64,000 nucleotides of DNA from Archangium sp. (GCA_022843845.1 JALHMW010000003.1:124001-188000); one strand, 5' to 3'. Positions 19,404 through 28,549 are shown, counted from the first letter of the stretch. Notes: generated by a model from the letters alone, not told the origin. Translations and numbers: made by a program.

Positions 19404-22040
19404 ATGCGCCGAGCTCTCTCCCCTCTGCTCCTTCTCCTGGCCGCGGCCGGGTGCGACAAGACGCGCGTCAGGCCTCCTGAGGTCGACGCCGGCCCGGTGT
19501 GTGAGGCCACCGAGCGCCTCGTCAACGGCCAGTGCCGCTTCGTGTGCCGGCGTGATGGCGACTGCGCCGCCGACCAGCGCTGCAACCTGCTGTCGGGCAC
19601 CTGCGAGCCCAAGCCGCCCGAGCCCGACGCGTCGGTCTTCGTCCCCTGCACCGAGGGCGCGCGCCGCTGCTCCGTCAACGGTGGAGCCGTCGAGCTGTGC
19701 GGCGCCGATGGGCGCTTCACCACCGAGACGACGTGCCCGATGCCCGACGGCTTCTGCTCCAACGAGCGCTGCCTCGACTGCCGGCCGAACTCCACGAAGT
19801 GCAGCGCGACGCCGACCACCCTCGAGGTCTGCCAGGGCGACGGCTCGGGCTACCGCACGGTGATGTGCGCGGGCATGGCGACGTGCACCATGGGGGAGTG
19901 CCGGGAGTGCACCGCCGGTGAGCGCCGCTGCTCGCCCGACGGCAAGGCCGTGCAGGAGTGCCAGCGCCGCACGCAGCTCAACCTCTCGACGACGTGGGTG
20001 AACGTCGGCGACAACTTCGACGGCACCTGCATCACCCAGCGGTGCATGGGCACGGCGGCGCAGTCGGCCTGCGTCACGCCTGCGTGCATTCCGGGCTCGA
20101 GCCAGTGCATGGGGTCCGCGACGCTCCAGAGCTGCAACGCGACCGGCTCGTACGACAACATCACCTGCACGACGGTGCCGGGCCTGGGCCCCACTGCGGA
20201 GTGCCAGAACGGCGCGTGCGTCGACGAGTGTGGCGAGGCCGTGCGCGAGAAGAGCTACTTCGGCTGCGAATACTGGACGGCGGTGCTGGACAACCCGGTG
20301 GTGGCCGCCGTCTTCAAGGGCAACGTGCTCACGGGACAAGGGGCGCAGAACAACGACTCGGAGTTCGCCTTCGTGGTCACCAACCGTTCCACCCTGACGG
20401 CGACCGTCGCGGTGACGCGCTTCTTCGGGGGCGTCACGCAGGTGGTGAAGAGCGTCACGGTGCCCGGCCGCCTCGATCCGATGTCGCGCGGCCTCGCGGT
20501 GATCCGCGTGCCCTGGCAATCGGTCGGCGATCACCCCGTCATGGCGAACGGCTTCGACTCGGCCTCGCAGAGCGGCTTGCGACGCTATGGCTACCGCCTC
20601 ACCAGCACACGGCCGATCACCGTGTACCAGTTCAACCCGCTCGCGGCCTTCCGCGACACGGGCTCGTGCGCGAGCGCGAACTCATGCACCTTCGCCGTAC
20701 CCGAGACGGCCAACCCGTCGTGCATCAACAGCGTCTGCCGCCACTTCGCGTACAGCAACGACGCCTCACTCCTGTTGCCCGCGCACATCCTCGGCACCAG
20801 CTACGTGGCCCTGACGCCCGAGCACACCATCGACCGCGCGACCGACTCGCCAGGCAGCGCGGCCACCATCGCCTTCAACGGAATGATCACCATCGTCGGC
20901 ACCCAGGACAACACCGTGGTGACCCTGCGCAGCAACGCACGCACGCGCCCTGGCAGCGGCGTGACGGCGGTCGACAGGGGCGAGACGCGCGCGTTCACCA
21001 TCAACGCCTACGACGTCCTCCAGCTCGCCAGCGACGTTCCGGTGAACAGCGGCGCGGCGGCGAACGTCGAGTGCGTTCCCAACCCCTTCCTCCTGCGCCG
21101 GGGCTCCTGCTCGGTGGGCGGTCTGTGCGGCTTGATCGTGCCCTGCTGCCCGCTGACGTGCCGGGTGGACAACGATCTCACCGGCTCCATCGTCACCTCG
21201 GACAAGCCCATCGCGATGTTCGGCGGGTCGGCCTGCACCAACCGCAGCGTCACCGACGTCGCGTGCGATCACGTCGAGGAGCAGCTGTTTCCCTTCGTGA
21301 CGTGGGGCCGCAACTTCGTCGCGAACCGGACCGCGCCTCTCCGCCTGGTGAGCAACGCGTTCGCCTCGGCGGCCAGCGCGGGGCCCGACTTCTACAAGAT
21401 CGTCGCGGGTTGTCCGGCCAGCGCCTGCCCGAACGGAACGCTCCTCACCCTCACGCCCCCGCCGTTGGCGGCAGACGTGCTGCTTCCCAACCGGTGTCTG
21501 CCGGGCACCTCGCTCGCGGCGAACAACTGCCGGCTGGCGGGCGGTGCCTTCGTCGAGTTCCGCTCGAAGACGAGCTTCACGATCACGGCTGATCAGCCCA
21601 TCTCGGCGGCACAGCTCTTCTCGAGCCAGAGCGCCACCGTGGGCACGGGCCAGAGCGCGCCGGCGCAAGGCGACCCCTCGCTCGTGCTGCTGCCGCCGAT
21701 CGAGCAGTGGCGCAGCCAGTACACGGTGCTGACGGCGCCGGGGACGCGGGACAACTACCTTGGCCTCGTCATCGACGCGAGCCGCGTCCAGGAAGTCCGC
21801 GTGAATGGCACTGCGGTGCCGATGACGAGCTTCGCGGCCGTCGGCTCGACGTCATTCAGGGTCGCGAACGTGCCGGTACCGGTCGGGACCCACACGATCC
21901 TCGTCATTCCCATTCCTGGCCAGATGACGCTCCCCGGCGCAGGCGTGACGGTCTACGGCTTCGACAGCTTCGTGAGCTACGGGTACACGGGCGGGCTCGA
22001 TCTCACGACGATCGTCACGGGCATCAACCCCGGCGGGTGA
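19404..22040 (+). CDS. Cys-rich lipoprotein with IgGFc-binding domain
   Basis: This 878-residue lipoprotein has a signal peptide MRRALSPLLLLLAAAGC with lipobox AAGC. Residues ~30-290 are very Cys-rich with short repeats of the type CTxGxRRCSxNGxAVExC, which resemble the extracellular Cys modules common in myxobacterial surface proteins. Residues ~300-860 match the IgGFc-binding N-terminal domain family (around VMANGFDSASQSGLRRYGYR, ITVYQFNPL, ASLLLPAHILGTSYVALTPE, TVVTLRS and GSIVTSDKPIAMFGG). The domain is a beta-rich extracellular module of unclear bacterial function, probably adhesive. The gene follows the AglZ-like gene by 36 nt and precedes an unknown gene by 7 nt. Confidence 0.86.
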   Translation: MRRALSPLLLLLAAAGCDKTRVRPPEVDAGPVCEATERLVNGQCRFVCRRDGDCAADQRCNLLSGTCEPKPPEPDASVFVPCTEGARRCSVNGGAVELCGADGRFTTETTCPMPDGFCSNERCLDCRPNSTKCSATPTTLEVCQGDGSGYRTVMCAGMATCTMGECRECTAGERRCSPDGKAVQECQRRTQLNLSTTWVNVGDNFDGTCITQRCMGTAAQSACVTPACIPGSSQCMGSATLQSCNATGSYDNITCTTVPGLGPTAECQNGACVDECGEAVREKSYFGCEYWTAVLDNPVVAAVFKGNVLTGQGAQNNDSEFAFVVTNRSTLTATVAVTRFFGGVTQVVKSVTVPGRLDPMSRGLAVIRVPWQSVGDHPVMANGFDSASQSGLRRYGYRLTSTRPITVYQFNPLAAFRDTGSCASANSCTFAVPETANPSCINSVCRHFAYSNDASLLLPAHILGTSYVALTPEHTIDRATDSPGSAATIAFNGMITIVGTQDNTVVTLRSNARTRPGSGVTAVDRGETRAFTINAYDVLQLASDVPVNSGAAANVECVPNPFLLRRGSCSVGGLCGLIVPCCPLTCRVDNDLTGSIVTSDKPIAMFGGSACTNRSVTDVACDHVEEQLFPFVTWGRNFVANRTAPLRLVSNAFASAASAGPDFYKIVAGCPASACPNGTLLTLTPPPLAADVLLPNRCLPGTSLAANNCRLAGGAFVEFRSKTSFTITADQPISAAQLFSSQSATVGTGQSAPAQGDPSLVLLPPIEQWRSQYTVLTAPGTRDNYLGLVIDASRVQEVRVNGTAVPMTSFAAVGSTSFRVANVPVPVGTHTILVIPIPGQMTLPGAGVTVYGFDSFVSYGYTGGLDLTTIVTGINPGG

Positions 22041-22047
22041 CGGAAAG

Positions 22048-22848
22048 GTGGCGACCCGTCGAACGCCAGCGGCGCCGAAGGCACCCGGCAAGCGGCTGGC
22101 GGAGAAGCTGTTGCCGACCCTGCCGCCCCTCGAGGAGCGACGGCGTGCGCTCTACCGCGCCCAGTTCACCGAGCTGCAGTGCCGGGCGTGGGGCGATCGC
22201 ACGTGGTCGAAGGACGTGCTGCGTGACGCGGAGCGCAGCATCGGCCTCGCGCGCTCCCTGCTGACGAAGCACGAGGTGCCGGGGTACCCGCTCGTGCGGC
22301 TGAGGTGGTTGTGCGAGCTCGTCGTCGAGCTCCAGCGCGAGGTCGCCGACGATGGGCTCGAGGACCTGAAGGTCGCGCGCGGCAACACGAGGGCGCTGGC
22401 GGCGCGCGCGAAGAAGCTCCGCACGCAGGCGACCAACCGACTGAAGGCGGTGTTGCAGGGCAACCGGGCTGCGCTCGCCGCCCTCTCGAAGCAGCGGATC
22501 GACACGCCCACGCCGTGGCAGTGGGTCCAGGTGCTGACCGGGCTGGCCGACGAGGGGCGGCGACTGCGGGAGGACGACGACACGGCGCTCCTCGCCGACG
22601 ACTGTGCCCTGACACCCGGGTTCCTCGACTCGCTCGACGCGCTGGCGAACGAGCTCGCCGAGCTGGTGCCCACCACCTGGCGCGGCGTCGGAACGAACGA
22701 CTCCACCAGGACGAACGCCCTCGAGGGCCGGGTGCTGCGCGAGCTCGCGTTCCTCTGCGACCAGGTGAAGGCGGCGCGCCGTGGGGGCTCGACGGTCGGA
22801 GCGCTGCCGCTCCCGCCCAGTGTGCGCGCTGCGTCCAGGCGCAGGTAG
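22048..22848 (+). CDS. Hypothetical helical protein
   Basis: This 266-residue protein starts with GTG 22048, 7 nt after the preceding stop, with GGAAAGG just before it. The N-terminus is basic (ATRRTPAAPKAPGKRLAEK) and the rest is predicted mainly alpha-helical, rich in Leu, Ala, Arg and Glu, without a signal peptide or membrane segment. There are no recognisable motifs. It is immediately followed by the 22-bp direct-repeat array, so it is the nearest candidate for a protein connected to that array, but there is no direct evidence of DNA binding. Confidence 0.7.
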   Translation: MATRRTPAAPKAPGKRLAEKLLPTLPPLEERRRALYRAQFTELQCRAWGDRTWSKDVLRDAERSIGLARSLLTKHEVPGYPLVRLRWLCELVVELQREVADDGLEDLKVARGNTRALAARAKKLRTQATNRLKAVLQGNRAALAALSKQRIDTPTPWQWVQVLTGLADEGRRLREDDDTALLADDCALTPGFLDSLDALANELAELVPTTWRGVGTNDSTRTNALEGRVLRELAFLCDQVKAARRGGSTVGALPLPPSVRAASRRR

Positions 22849-22858
22849 GCACGTCACC

Positions 22859-23098
22859 CTCGACAGGCGCGCGGGGCCGAACGACCAGCGGTCGTGTCTG
22901 CCTCGACATGCGGTCGCTGACACCTCGACAAGCGCTCGTCGGTCGCTCGACACACGCGCTGCGGACCTCGACACACGGTCGACCGATCCTCGACAGACGT
23001 CGATCGGCGGATTGACACACGCTCAGCGAGCTCTCGACACACGAAGGTGGGTGGCCCGTCGAGCGCTCCGCTCGACCTCGACGAGCGGAGCCCACCCG
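22859..23098 (+). repeat. Direct-repeat array, 11 degenerate units, 22-bp period
   Basis: Eleven copies of a degenerate unit with core CTCGACAnnCG begin at 22859, 22880, 22902, 22924, 22946, 22967, 22989, 23011, 23033, 23055 and 23077; the spacings are 21, 22, 22, 22, 21, 22, 22, 22, 22 and 22 bp. The best-conserved units are 5, 6 and 9 (CTCGACACACG), and units 1, 2 and 10 are the most diverged. The period is not a multiple of three, so it is not a protein repeat, and it is close to two helical turns, so every core faces the same side of the DNA. It lies between the 22048-22848 gene and the convergent 23282-23830 gene. It looks like an iteron or multi-site binding array; the binding partner is unknown. 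Confidence 0.8.
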
Positions 23099-23281
23099 CC
23101 GGAGGACCGCCCTCACGGGCTGGGCAGACCACGACGCGACGGTGGCGGGCACGAGGCACCCTGGGGTCGCGAGCCATCGGCGTGCGGCAGCGAGCGCTCC
23201 AGCGCCTCCTGTTGGGCTGTGCGCCGGAAGCCCGAACCAGGGCCACGCGCGCACCGTGGGTAGCGCGACCGACCGAGGGAG

Positions 23282-23830
23282 TCAGGCGACGTCGACCGGG
23301 CGCCTCGCGCTGACGTTCCAGGCACGCGGCAGCTCCGCGTCGCAGAACGGGCAGACGAACCAGCGCTCCTTCACCACCGACAGCTCGCCGCAGGCGTCGC
23401 AGCGACGGAACAGGAACTCCGGATCGAACCCAGAGGGCGCGGCCACGTCGGCCTTCACCAGGGCATGGTCGAGCGCGCTCCACGAGTCGAGGTCAGGGCA
23501 GTAGCCGGTCGATTGGTTCGTGGCGCGCACCAGACGCAGTCGACCGCCCACGCTCGCGAAGAACAGCTCGCCGGCGGCCAGCACCTCGAGGCCTCCCGCG
23601 CACGCGACGTGCTCCGAACGCCGGGGCGCCACCAACACCACTCCGCCGAGCGACACCACGAAGGTCGCGCCCTCCTCGAGGAGCCCCGGCACGACTCGGG
23701 CGAGCGCCTGATCCGCGCTGAGCCACGGCACTCCGGTCGGTCCATCAGCGCGAGCGTCTTCGAGCAGCGCCCGGTTGCCGACGAAGGGATACGCAAAGGG
23801 CATGGCGCCCTGACGTGCCCCTCCGCTCAT
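23282..23830 (-). CDS. Hypothetical protein with C-terminal zinc ribbon
   Basis: The protein is 182 residues from ATG 23830, or 173 from ATG 23803 (MPFAYPFVGN); the latter looks like a conserved N-terminus and either is possible. Beta-rich text (ATFVVSLGGVVLVAPRR, GGLEVLAAGELFFASVGG) fills the first two thirds. Near the C-terminus CDACGELS and CPFCDAEL make two CxxC knuckles about 16 residues apart, a likely zinc ribbon. No family was recognised. It lies 26 nt downstream of the 23857-26115 lipoprotein gene on the same strand and points towards the 22-bp array. Confidence 0.65.
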   Translation of the reverse strand: MSGGARQGAMPFAYPFVGNRALLEDARADGPTGVPWLSADQALARVVPGLLEEGATFVVSLGGVVLVAPRRSEHVACAGGLEVLAAGELFFASVGGRLRLVRATNQSTGYCPDLDSWSALDHALVKADVAAPSGFDPEFLFRRCDACGELSVVKERWFVCPFCDAELPRAWNVSARRPVDVA

Positions 23831-23856
23831 GCTGACTGCAGGGCGAGAACGACGCT

Positions 23857-26115
23857 CTACGGGATCGTCACGTAGATGCTGCGGCCACCCTCGAGCTCTC
23901 CACCGGTGCCGAAGCCTTCGGTGAACGCACCCGAGAAGCTGATCTGCGAGTCGGCGGAGAACGCCGTCACCGTCGGGCGAATACCACCGCCACGGGGATC
24001 CCACGCGCGGGAGTCGCTGAGCTTGCGAGCCGGGCGCTTGAACCAGCCGCGCACGTTGCCGGCAGGCGTCGGCTCCTCGAAGTCGAAGGGCACCGCCCAG
24101 AACTTGAAGTCGTTGCCGGCGCCGCCGCCCTGGCGCACGCCGACCAGCATCGACAGCCACACCTTCCCGTTCGGGAGCGCGGCGAACACCGGCGAGAACG
24201 CGTCGACGAGCCGTCCCTGGAACTCCGGGCCCGGGAAGAGGATCTTCGTCTGGTTGTCGACGTCGAGCGTGAAGACCGACAGGTCCGAGCCGGTGGCCCA
24301 GATGCGCGAGGTGGGGTTCCACAACGACAGCTGAATCGACGAGAGCCCCTCGGCGCCCGGGAGCAGCGTCGTGTACGCGGCGATGGCGCGCTTCGTCTTC
24401 GGGTCGATCGTCACCGTCGCGTAGTCCTGCGGCAGCGGGTTGCCGAACGGCGGCACGCCGGTGAAGGTCAGCGCGATCGGCGGTGTGAAGGTGCCCACCA
24501 TGCCGTCACGGTAGATGCCGTAGGTCTCGGCATCACTCAGGCCGCCCGACAACGTGCGCGTCGCGGTGAAGACGATGTGCACCTGACTGTCTGCGGGGAG
24601 CGTCGCGATCGACGGCCGAAGCGGGCTGTAGACGTTGCCGGCGTCGGGCGCCGACGAGGTGAAGGCGAGCTGGCCGGCGTCTTCGACGTCGAGGCCCGGC
24701 GTCACGTTGCGCGTCACCATCGTGTTGTCTTCGACCGTCACCATGATGGCGCCGCCCTGCCGCCACGCCGCGATGTCGCACTCGCTGATGACCGAGCCGA
24801 GGCCGCCGTCGTCGAGCGCAGGCGGCTCGATGGTGACCGCGCCCTCGCCCCACGTGCGGCCCTCGTCGAGGCTGCGGCGCACCCGCACGCCACGGCCCAC
24901 GATGTAGCAGGCGTAGAGCGTCTTGCTCTCGTGGTTGTACGCGACGCGCGCGCGGCTGCCGACCGTGTCGATGGACGACGAGGTGGCGCTGTCGTCGAGG
25001 AAATCAAGGCCGCGGCGGAAGCTCGCGTGGCCGATCAGCTGCCCCTCCTGCTCGAGCGCCACGAAGGTGCGCGCGGAGTCGATCGCCGCGATGTCGGGCC
25101 GCCGGCCGGGGAAGCCGCCCAGGTACACCTGCGGCGCCGGCGCGATCGGCTTCGTCAGCGCGATGAAGTCATTCGAAATGAACGGCAACGGCACACCTGA
25201 CGCCATCATCATGCCGCTGCCGGCATCGAAGACCGTGCCCGCGTCGAACGCGGTGCGGTTGCAGGTGCCGTTGGGGAAGCACTGGTACGCGTTGGGGCAG
25301 GTGATCGGGCCACCGGGCTGGCACGTCTGCACCTTGCACTGGCCGAGGTCGCAGACGCGGTCGGTGCTGCAGTCGAGCGGGCCCATGCACATCGAGCCTG
25401 CGTCCATGCCGCTTGCGCTCCCGGCGTCAGGCGTGCCGAAGGCCGCGCGGCTGGTGCCGTCTTCGCCGATCATGAACCAGCGCCGGTATTCGTTCGCGCC
25501 AGCGTCGCTCACGATGAAGTCACGGCGCGACGGCATGGTGACGAAGATGGGCTGGTCGCGAACGCCCGCGTCCGAGATGCCGATCAGCGCCCAGTTCGTG
25601 ACGGCGTTGGCGCCCTGCAGCGTCGTCCACGCGAAGGCGAAGGAGCCCTCGTCGGCCACCACCACCAGCGAGAGCGCGTTGCCTCCGTCGTTGATGGGCT
25701 GAGGCCCTGCGTCAGGGACACCCGCGTCGAAGATGCCGCTCGGATCGGGCAGCACGCCGACGAAGGCGTCTCGGCACGCCGACGAGATCCCCGAGAGCCG
25801 CATCACGCAGCCCGTGCGGGCGCCGACCCAGGCCTCCTTCGAGGGCTCACTGCAGACCGGCAGCTTCTCGGCGCAGGTGAGGACGTCGAGCAGCAGGGTG
25901 CGATCCTGCACGGAGCACCTTTCCGCCGAGATGCGACACCTGTCTTCGTCTCCGAAGAGGTTGCCGGGCGGAATGCGCGTGCAGTCACCCACCTTGGCCG
26001 ACTGATCGACCTGGCTGTTCTTGTCGCAGACCTGCGCCGACGTCGGCCCCGCCGGGCCGCAGGCCGAAGCCACCGCCAGCAGCGCTGCCGTGAACCACCG
26101 TGAAGTCGTCGTCAT
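23857..26115 (-). CDS. Large lipoprotein with sialidase-like Asp-box repeats
   Basis: This 752-residue predicted lipoprotein begins MTTTSRWFTAALLAVASAC (lipobox ASAC). An N-terminal Cys-rich part (to ~130) is followed by DAG/PDAG linkers, a second Cys-rich patch (~240-290: CMGPLDCSTDRVCDLGQC) and a beta-propeller-like region. An Asp box, SLDEGRTWGE, is visible near residue 410, as in sialidase/BNR propellers, but the catalytic Arg triad and Tyr of a true sialidase are not evident. It is probably a surface-exposed binding or scaffolding lipoprotein. Upstream lies an unknown 114-residue membrane protein gene. Confidence 0.75.
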   Translation of the reverse strand: MTTTSRWFTAALLAVASACGPAGPTSAQVCDKNSQVDQSAKVGDCTRIPPGNLFGDEDRCRISAERCSVQDRTLLLDVLTCAEKLPVCSEPSKEAWVGARTGCVMRLSGISSACRDAFVGVLPDPSGIFDAGVPDAGPQPINDGGNALSLVVVADEGSFAFAWTTLQGANAVTNWALIGISDAGVRDQPIFVTMPSRRDFIVSDAGANEYRRWFMIGEDGTSRAAFGTPDAGSASGMDAGSMCMGPLDCSTDRVCDLGQCKVQTCQPGGPITCPNAYQCFPNGTCNRTAFDAGTVFDAGSGMMMASGVPLPFISNDFIALTKPIAPAPQVYLGGFPGRRPDIAAIDSARTFVALEQEGQLIGHASFRRGLDFLDDSATSSSIDTVGSRARVAYNHESKTLYACYIVGRGVRVRRSLDEGRTWGEGAVTIEPPALDDGGLGSVISECDIAAWRQGGAIMVTVEDNTMVTRNVTPGLDVEDAGQLAFTSSAPDAGNVYSPLRPSIATLPADSQVHIVFTATRTLSGGLSDAETYGIYRDGMVGTFTPPIALTFTGVPPFGNPLPQDYATVTIDPKTKRAIAAYTTLLPGAEGLSSIQLSLWNPTSRIWATGSDLSVFTLDVDNQTKILFPGPEFQGRLVDAFSPVFAALPNGKVWLSMLVGVRQGGGAGNDFKFWAVPFDFEEPTPAGNVRGWFKRPARKLSDSRAWDPRGGGIRPTVTAFSADSQISFSGAFTEGFGTGGELEGGRSIYVTIP

Positions 26116-26220
26116 GTCGTGCCCAATCCGTCGAGAGGAGACTGCCCAGCCAGAGAACCCGAATACTCAAGGCGGTGGGGGCTCGCCACTGTCACGAACA
26201 GTCACATTGCACGGAGCCGG

Positions 26221-26565
26221 TCAGAACGAGCGCCGCGCCTCGCGCACGACGTCACGCCACCGGACGTGCGCCACGGCCCTCGCGAGGCGCCGGCGCTGGG
26301 GGCCTTCTTCGAGTTGCATCTGCTGCGTCACCAGCCGGGCGAGCACGAACGCCAGCGCGATCAGCAACCCGCCGGGCACCAGCGCCATCACCACCACGCT
26401 CAACACCTTCGCCGCAGCAACCATGACCGTCACACCCCGTCGCAGAGGATCAGGTGCAACTGCAGGCTCCGTGCCCTGCGCTTTCTCGCCCCAATTCGCT
26501 GATTTCGTTCCCGGTGGCGGTGTGGGCGCCTGAGGTTTTCTGAGAGCCTGGGGCAGGAACGCCAC
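26221..26565 (-). CDS. Small single-pass membrane protein
   Basis: This 114-residue protein with a GTG start is of unknown family. Residues 1-45 are Pro-rich and polar, then a single strongly hydrophobic helix follows (VLSVVVMALVPGGLLIALAF, about residues 54-77), then a basic tail (RRRLARAVAHVRWRDVVREARRSF). A basic C-terminus suggests the tail stays in the cytoplasm. It sits between a lipoprotein gene and the divergent MoxR gene. The reading frame is plausible but lacks homology support. Confidence 0.5.
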   Translation of the reverse strand: MAFLPQALRKPQAPTPPPGTKSANWGEKAQGTEPAVAPDPLRRGVTVMVAAAKVLSVVVMALVPGGLLIALAFVLARLVTQQMQLEEGPQRRRLARAVAHVRWRDVVREARRSF

Positions 26566-26600
26566 GGCACGCGTGTCAGGGGTGAGGTAGAAGCCCGCCG

Positions 26601-27518
26601 ATGCCGTCTTCCTTTGAATCCGTCGACGACGCCGGCGCCCGCCTCGAGGCCGTGGGGTACCTGCCGTCGAAGTCCATCTCGACCGTCGCGTTCCTGATGG
26701 ATCGGCTCGAGAAGCCGGTGCTGATCGAGGGGCCTGCCGGGGTGGGCAAGACCGAGTTCGCCCGGGCCCTCTCGCAGTCGCTGGGCCGCGAGCTGGTGCG
26801 CCTGCAGTGTTACGAGGGGCTCGACGAGGCCAAGGCCCTCTACGAGTGGGAGTACGCCAAACAGCTGCTCTACACCCAGCTCCTCAAGGACAAGATCGGC
26901 GAGCTGATGGCCGGCGCGATGTCGCTGAAGGAGGCCGCCGACAAGGTGGCCGCGAGCGACAGCATCTTCTTCTCCGAGCGCTTCCTGCTCCCCCGCCCCA
27001 TCCTCAAGTCGCTGACCGCTGACCAGCCCTGCGTGCTGCTGGTGGACGAGATCGACAAGGCCGACCCGGAGTTCGAGGCGTTCCTGCTCGAGGTGCTGGC
27101 CGACAACGCCGTCACCGTGCCCGAGCTGGGGACCATCAAGGCGAAGCACGTGCCCCGGGTGGTGCTGACGTCGAACAACGCGCGCGAGCTCTCCGATGCC
27201 CTCAAGCGCCGCTGCCTGCACCTGGCCATCGACTACCCCACCAGAGAGCGCGAGCTGGCCATCGTTCGCCGCCGCCTGCCGCACGTGTCGGAGCAGCTGG
27301 CCACCGCGGTGGTGAACGCCGTCGGCAAGCTGCGGGCGCTGGAGCTGAAGAAGGCCCCGTCGATCTCCGAGACGCTCGATTGGGCGCAGGCGCTGGTGCT
27401 CCTCAACGCCGACTCGTTGTCGCCCGACCTGGTCGCCCAGACGCTCAACCTCGTGCTCAAGCATGAGACCGACGTCGAGAAGGCGAAGGCCAACCTGCAT
27501 TCCCTGACGCAGGCTTGA
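26601..27518 (+). CDS. MoxR-family AAA+ ATPase
   Basis: This 305-residue MoxR-type ATPase has Walker A GPAGVGKT (44-51), Walker B VLLVDEID with D149-E150, sensor-1-like VLTSNNARELSDALKRR and a C-terminal lid helix bundle. MoxR proteins act as chaperones that assemble or activate complexes, usually with a von Willebrand A-domain partner. Here the next gene is a Cys-rich lipoprotein rather than a VWA protein, so the partner gene must lie elsewhere or the protein works alone. The start at ATG 26601 gives the normal N-terminal extension of the family. Confidence 0.9.
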   Translation: MPSSFESVDDAGARLEAVGYLPSKSISTVAFLMDRLEKPVLIEGPAGVGKTEFARALSQSLGRELVRLQCYEGLDEAKALYEWEYAKQLLYTQLLKDKIGELMAGAMSLKEAADKVAASDSIFFSERFLLPRPILKSLTADQPCVLLVDEIDKADPEFEAFLLEVLADNAVTVPELGTIKAKHVPRVVLTSNNARELSDALKRRCLHLAIDYPTRERELAIVRRRLPHVSEQLATAVVNAVGKLRALELKKAPSISETLDWAQALVLLNADSLSPDLVAQTLNLVLKHETDVEKAKANLHSLTQA

Positions 27519-27580
27519 GACACCCCTGCTGATACAGCCCCACTGCACCCAGCCCCGGAAGCTGTGCTAGCCACGCGCGA

Positions 27581-28549
27581 ATGAACGGACGTGCGTTCCT
27601 CGTCGGGGTGTTGATTGGCGTCGTCGGCGCGGTGGCTCCTTCGTGTGGCACCACCACGAAGCGGTGCCTGCGATCGAACTGCGCGGGGTGCTGCGATCAG
27701 AACGACGAATGCCAGAGCGGGACGGCGGCGTTCGCGTGTGGCGCCGATGGGCGGACCTGCTCGGCGTGTATGCCCGGCCAGGCGTGCGCGGCGGGCGTGT
27801 GCATCGCGGGGATGACGGGCGGCGGCGCGGCTGGAGGGAGCGCAGGCGGAGCGGGCGGCGGCAGCGCAGGCGGCGCGGCGTTGTGTGCCAACTGCAACGG
27901 CTGCTGTGACAACGGCGCGTGCCGCGGTGGCAATACCTTCACGGCGTGCGGCCAGGGTGGCGTGGCGTGCCAGAACTGCCAGGCCCAGAACAGGGCCTGC
28001 AACACCATGGGCCAGTGCATCACCTTCACCTGCCCCGGCTGCCTGACCGATGCTGGAGCCTGTACGCCCGGCAACTCGAACCTCGCGTGTGGTTCGGACG
28101 CTGGCGTGTGCGCCCAGTGCGCGAGCAACCAGACCTGCGTCGCTGGCGCGTGCGTGATTCCGCCGATGTGTTCGCCCGCGAACTGCGGCGGTTGCTGCGA
28201 CGGCACCACGTGCGTGCAGACGCCATCGGCAATGAAATGCGGAGCGGGCGGCTCGATGTGCACCACCTGTGGCGGCGGGCTCGTGTGCTCATCGGGCTCC
28301 TGCGTCAGCGGCACGGGCGGCGGCTCGGCGACTGGAGGTGGCTCAGCGGTCGGCGGCGGCACGCCCGTCGGCGGTGGGATTCCGGTCGGCGGCGGCATCG
28401 CCCTTCCTTGCGGCATCATCACCTGCACCAGCGGCTGCTGTGACACCGCCGGGGTCTGTCAGCCAGGCACCTCAAACTCGGCGTGCGGCCTCGGCGGATC
28501 GAACTGTCGCCAGTGTGGTCTCGCCTGCACCCCCTTCGGGTGCATCTGA
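27581..28549 (+). CDS. Cys-rich repeat lipoprotein/surface protein
   Basis: The protein is 322 residues. An N-terminal hydrophobic segment (MNGRAFLVGVLIGVVGAVAPSC) gives a possible lipobox APSC. The mature protein is made of about five Cys modules of roughly 45-50 residues with pattern NCxGCCDxxxCxxGxxxxACG then CxxC, separated by Gly/Ser/Ala-rich linkers (GGAAGGSAGGAGGGSAGGAA and GGGIPVGGG types). Modules of this kind recur in myxobacterial secreted proteins, and a copy with the same spacing opens the 59397-60203 lipoprotein. Function is unknown. Its last 78 nt overlap the tail of the convergent 28472-29290 gene. Confidence 0.75.
   Translation: MNGRAFLVGVLIGVVGAVAPSCGTTTKRCLRSNCAGCCDQNDECQSGTAAFACGADGRTCSACMPGQACAAGVCIAGMTGGGAAGGSAGGAGGGSAGGAALCANCNGCCDNGACRGGNTFTACGQGGVACQNCQAQNRACNTMGQCITFTCPGCLTDAGACTPGNSNLACGSDAGVCAQCASNQTCVAGACVIPPMCSPANCGGCCDGTTCVQTPSAMKCGAGGSMCTTCGGGLVCSSGSCVSGTGGGSATGGGSAVGGGTPVGGGIPVGGGIALPCGIITCTSGCCDTAGVCQPGTSNSACGLGGSNCRQCGLACTPFGCI

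Noticed and set aside
22859..23098. CRISPR array
   Set aside because: Units are 22 bp with no conserved repeat-spacer alternation; no cas gene is nearby.
22859..23098. Integron attC or plasmid origin
   Set aside because: No integrase, Rep gene or DnaA-box cluster was seen; the iteron comparison is only of spacing.
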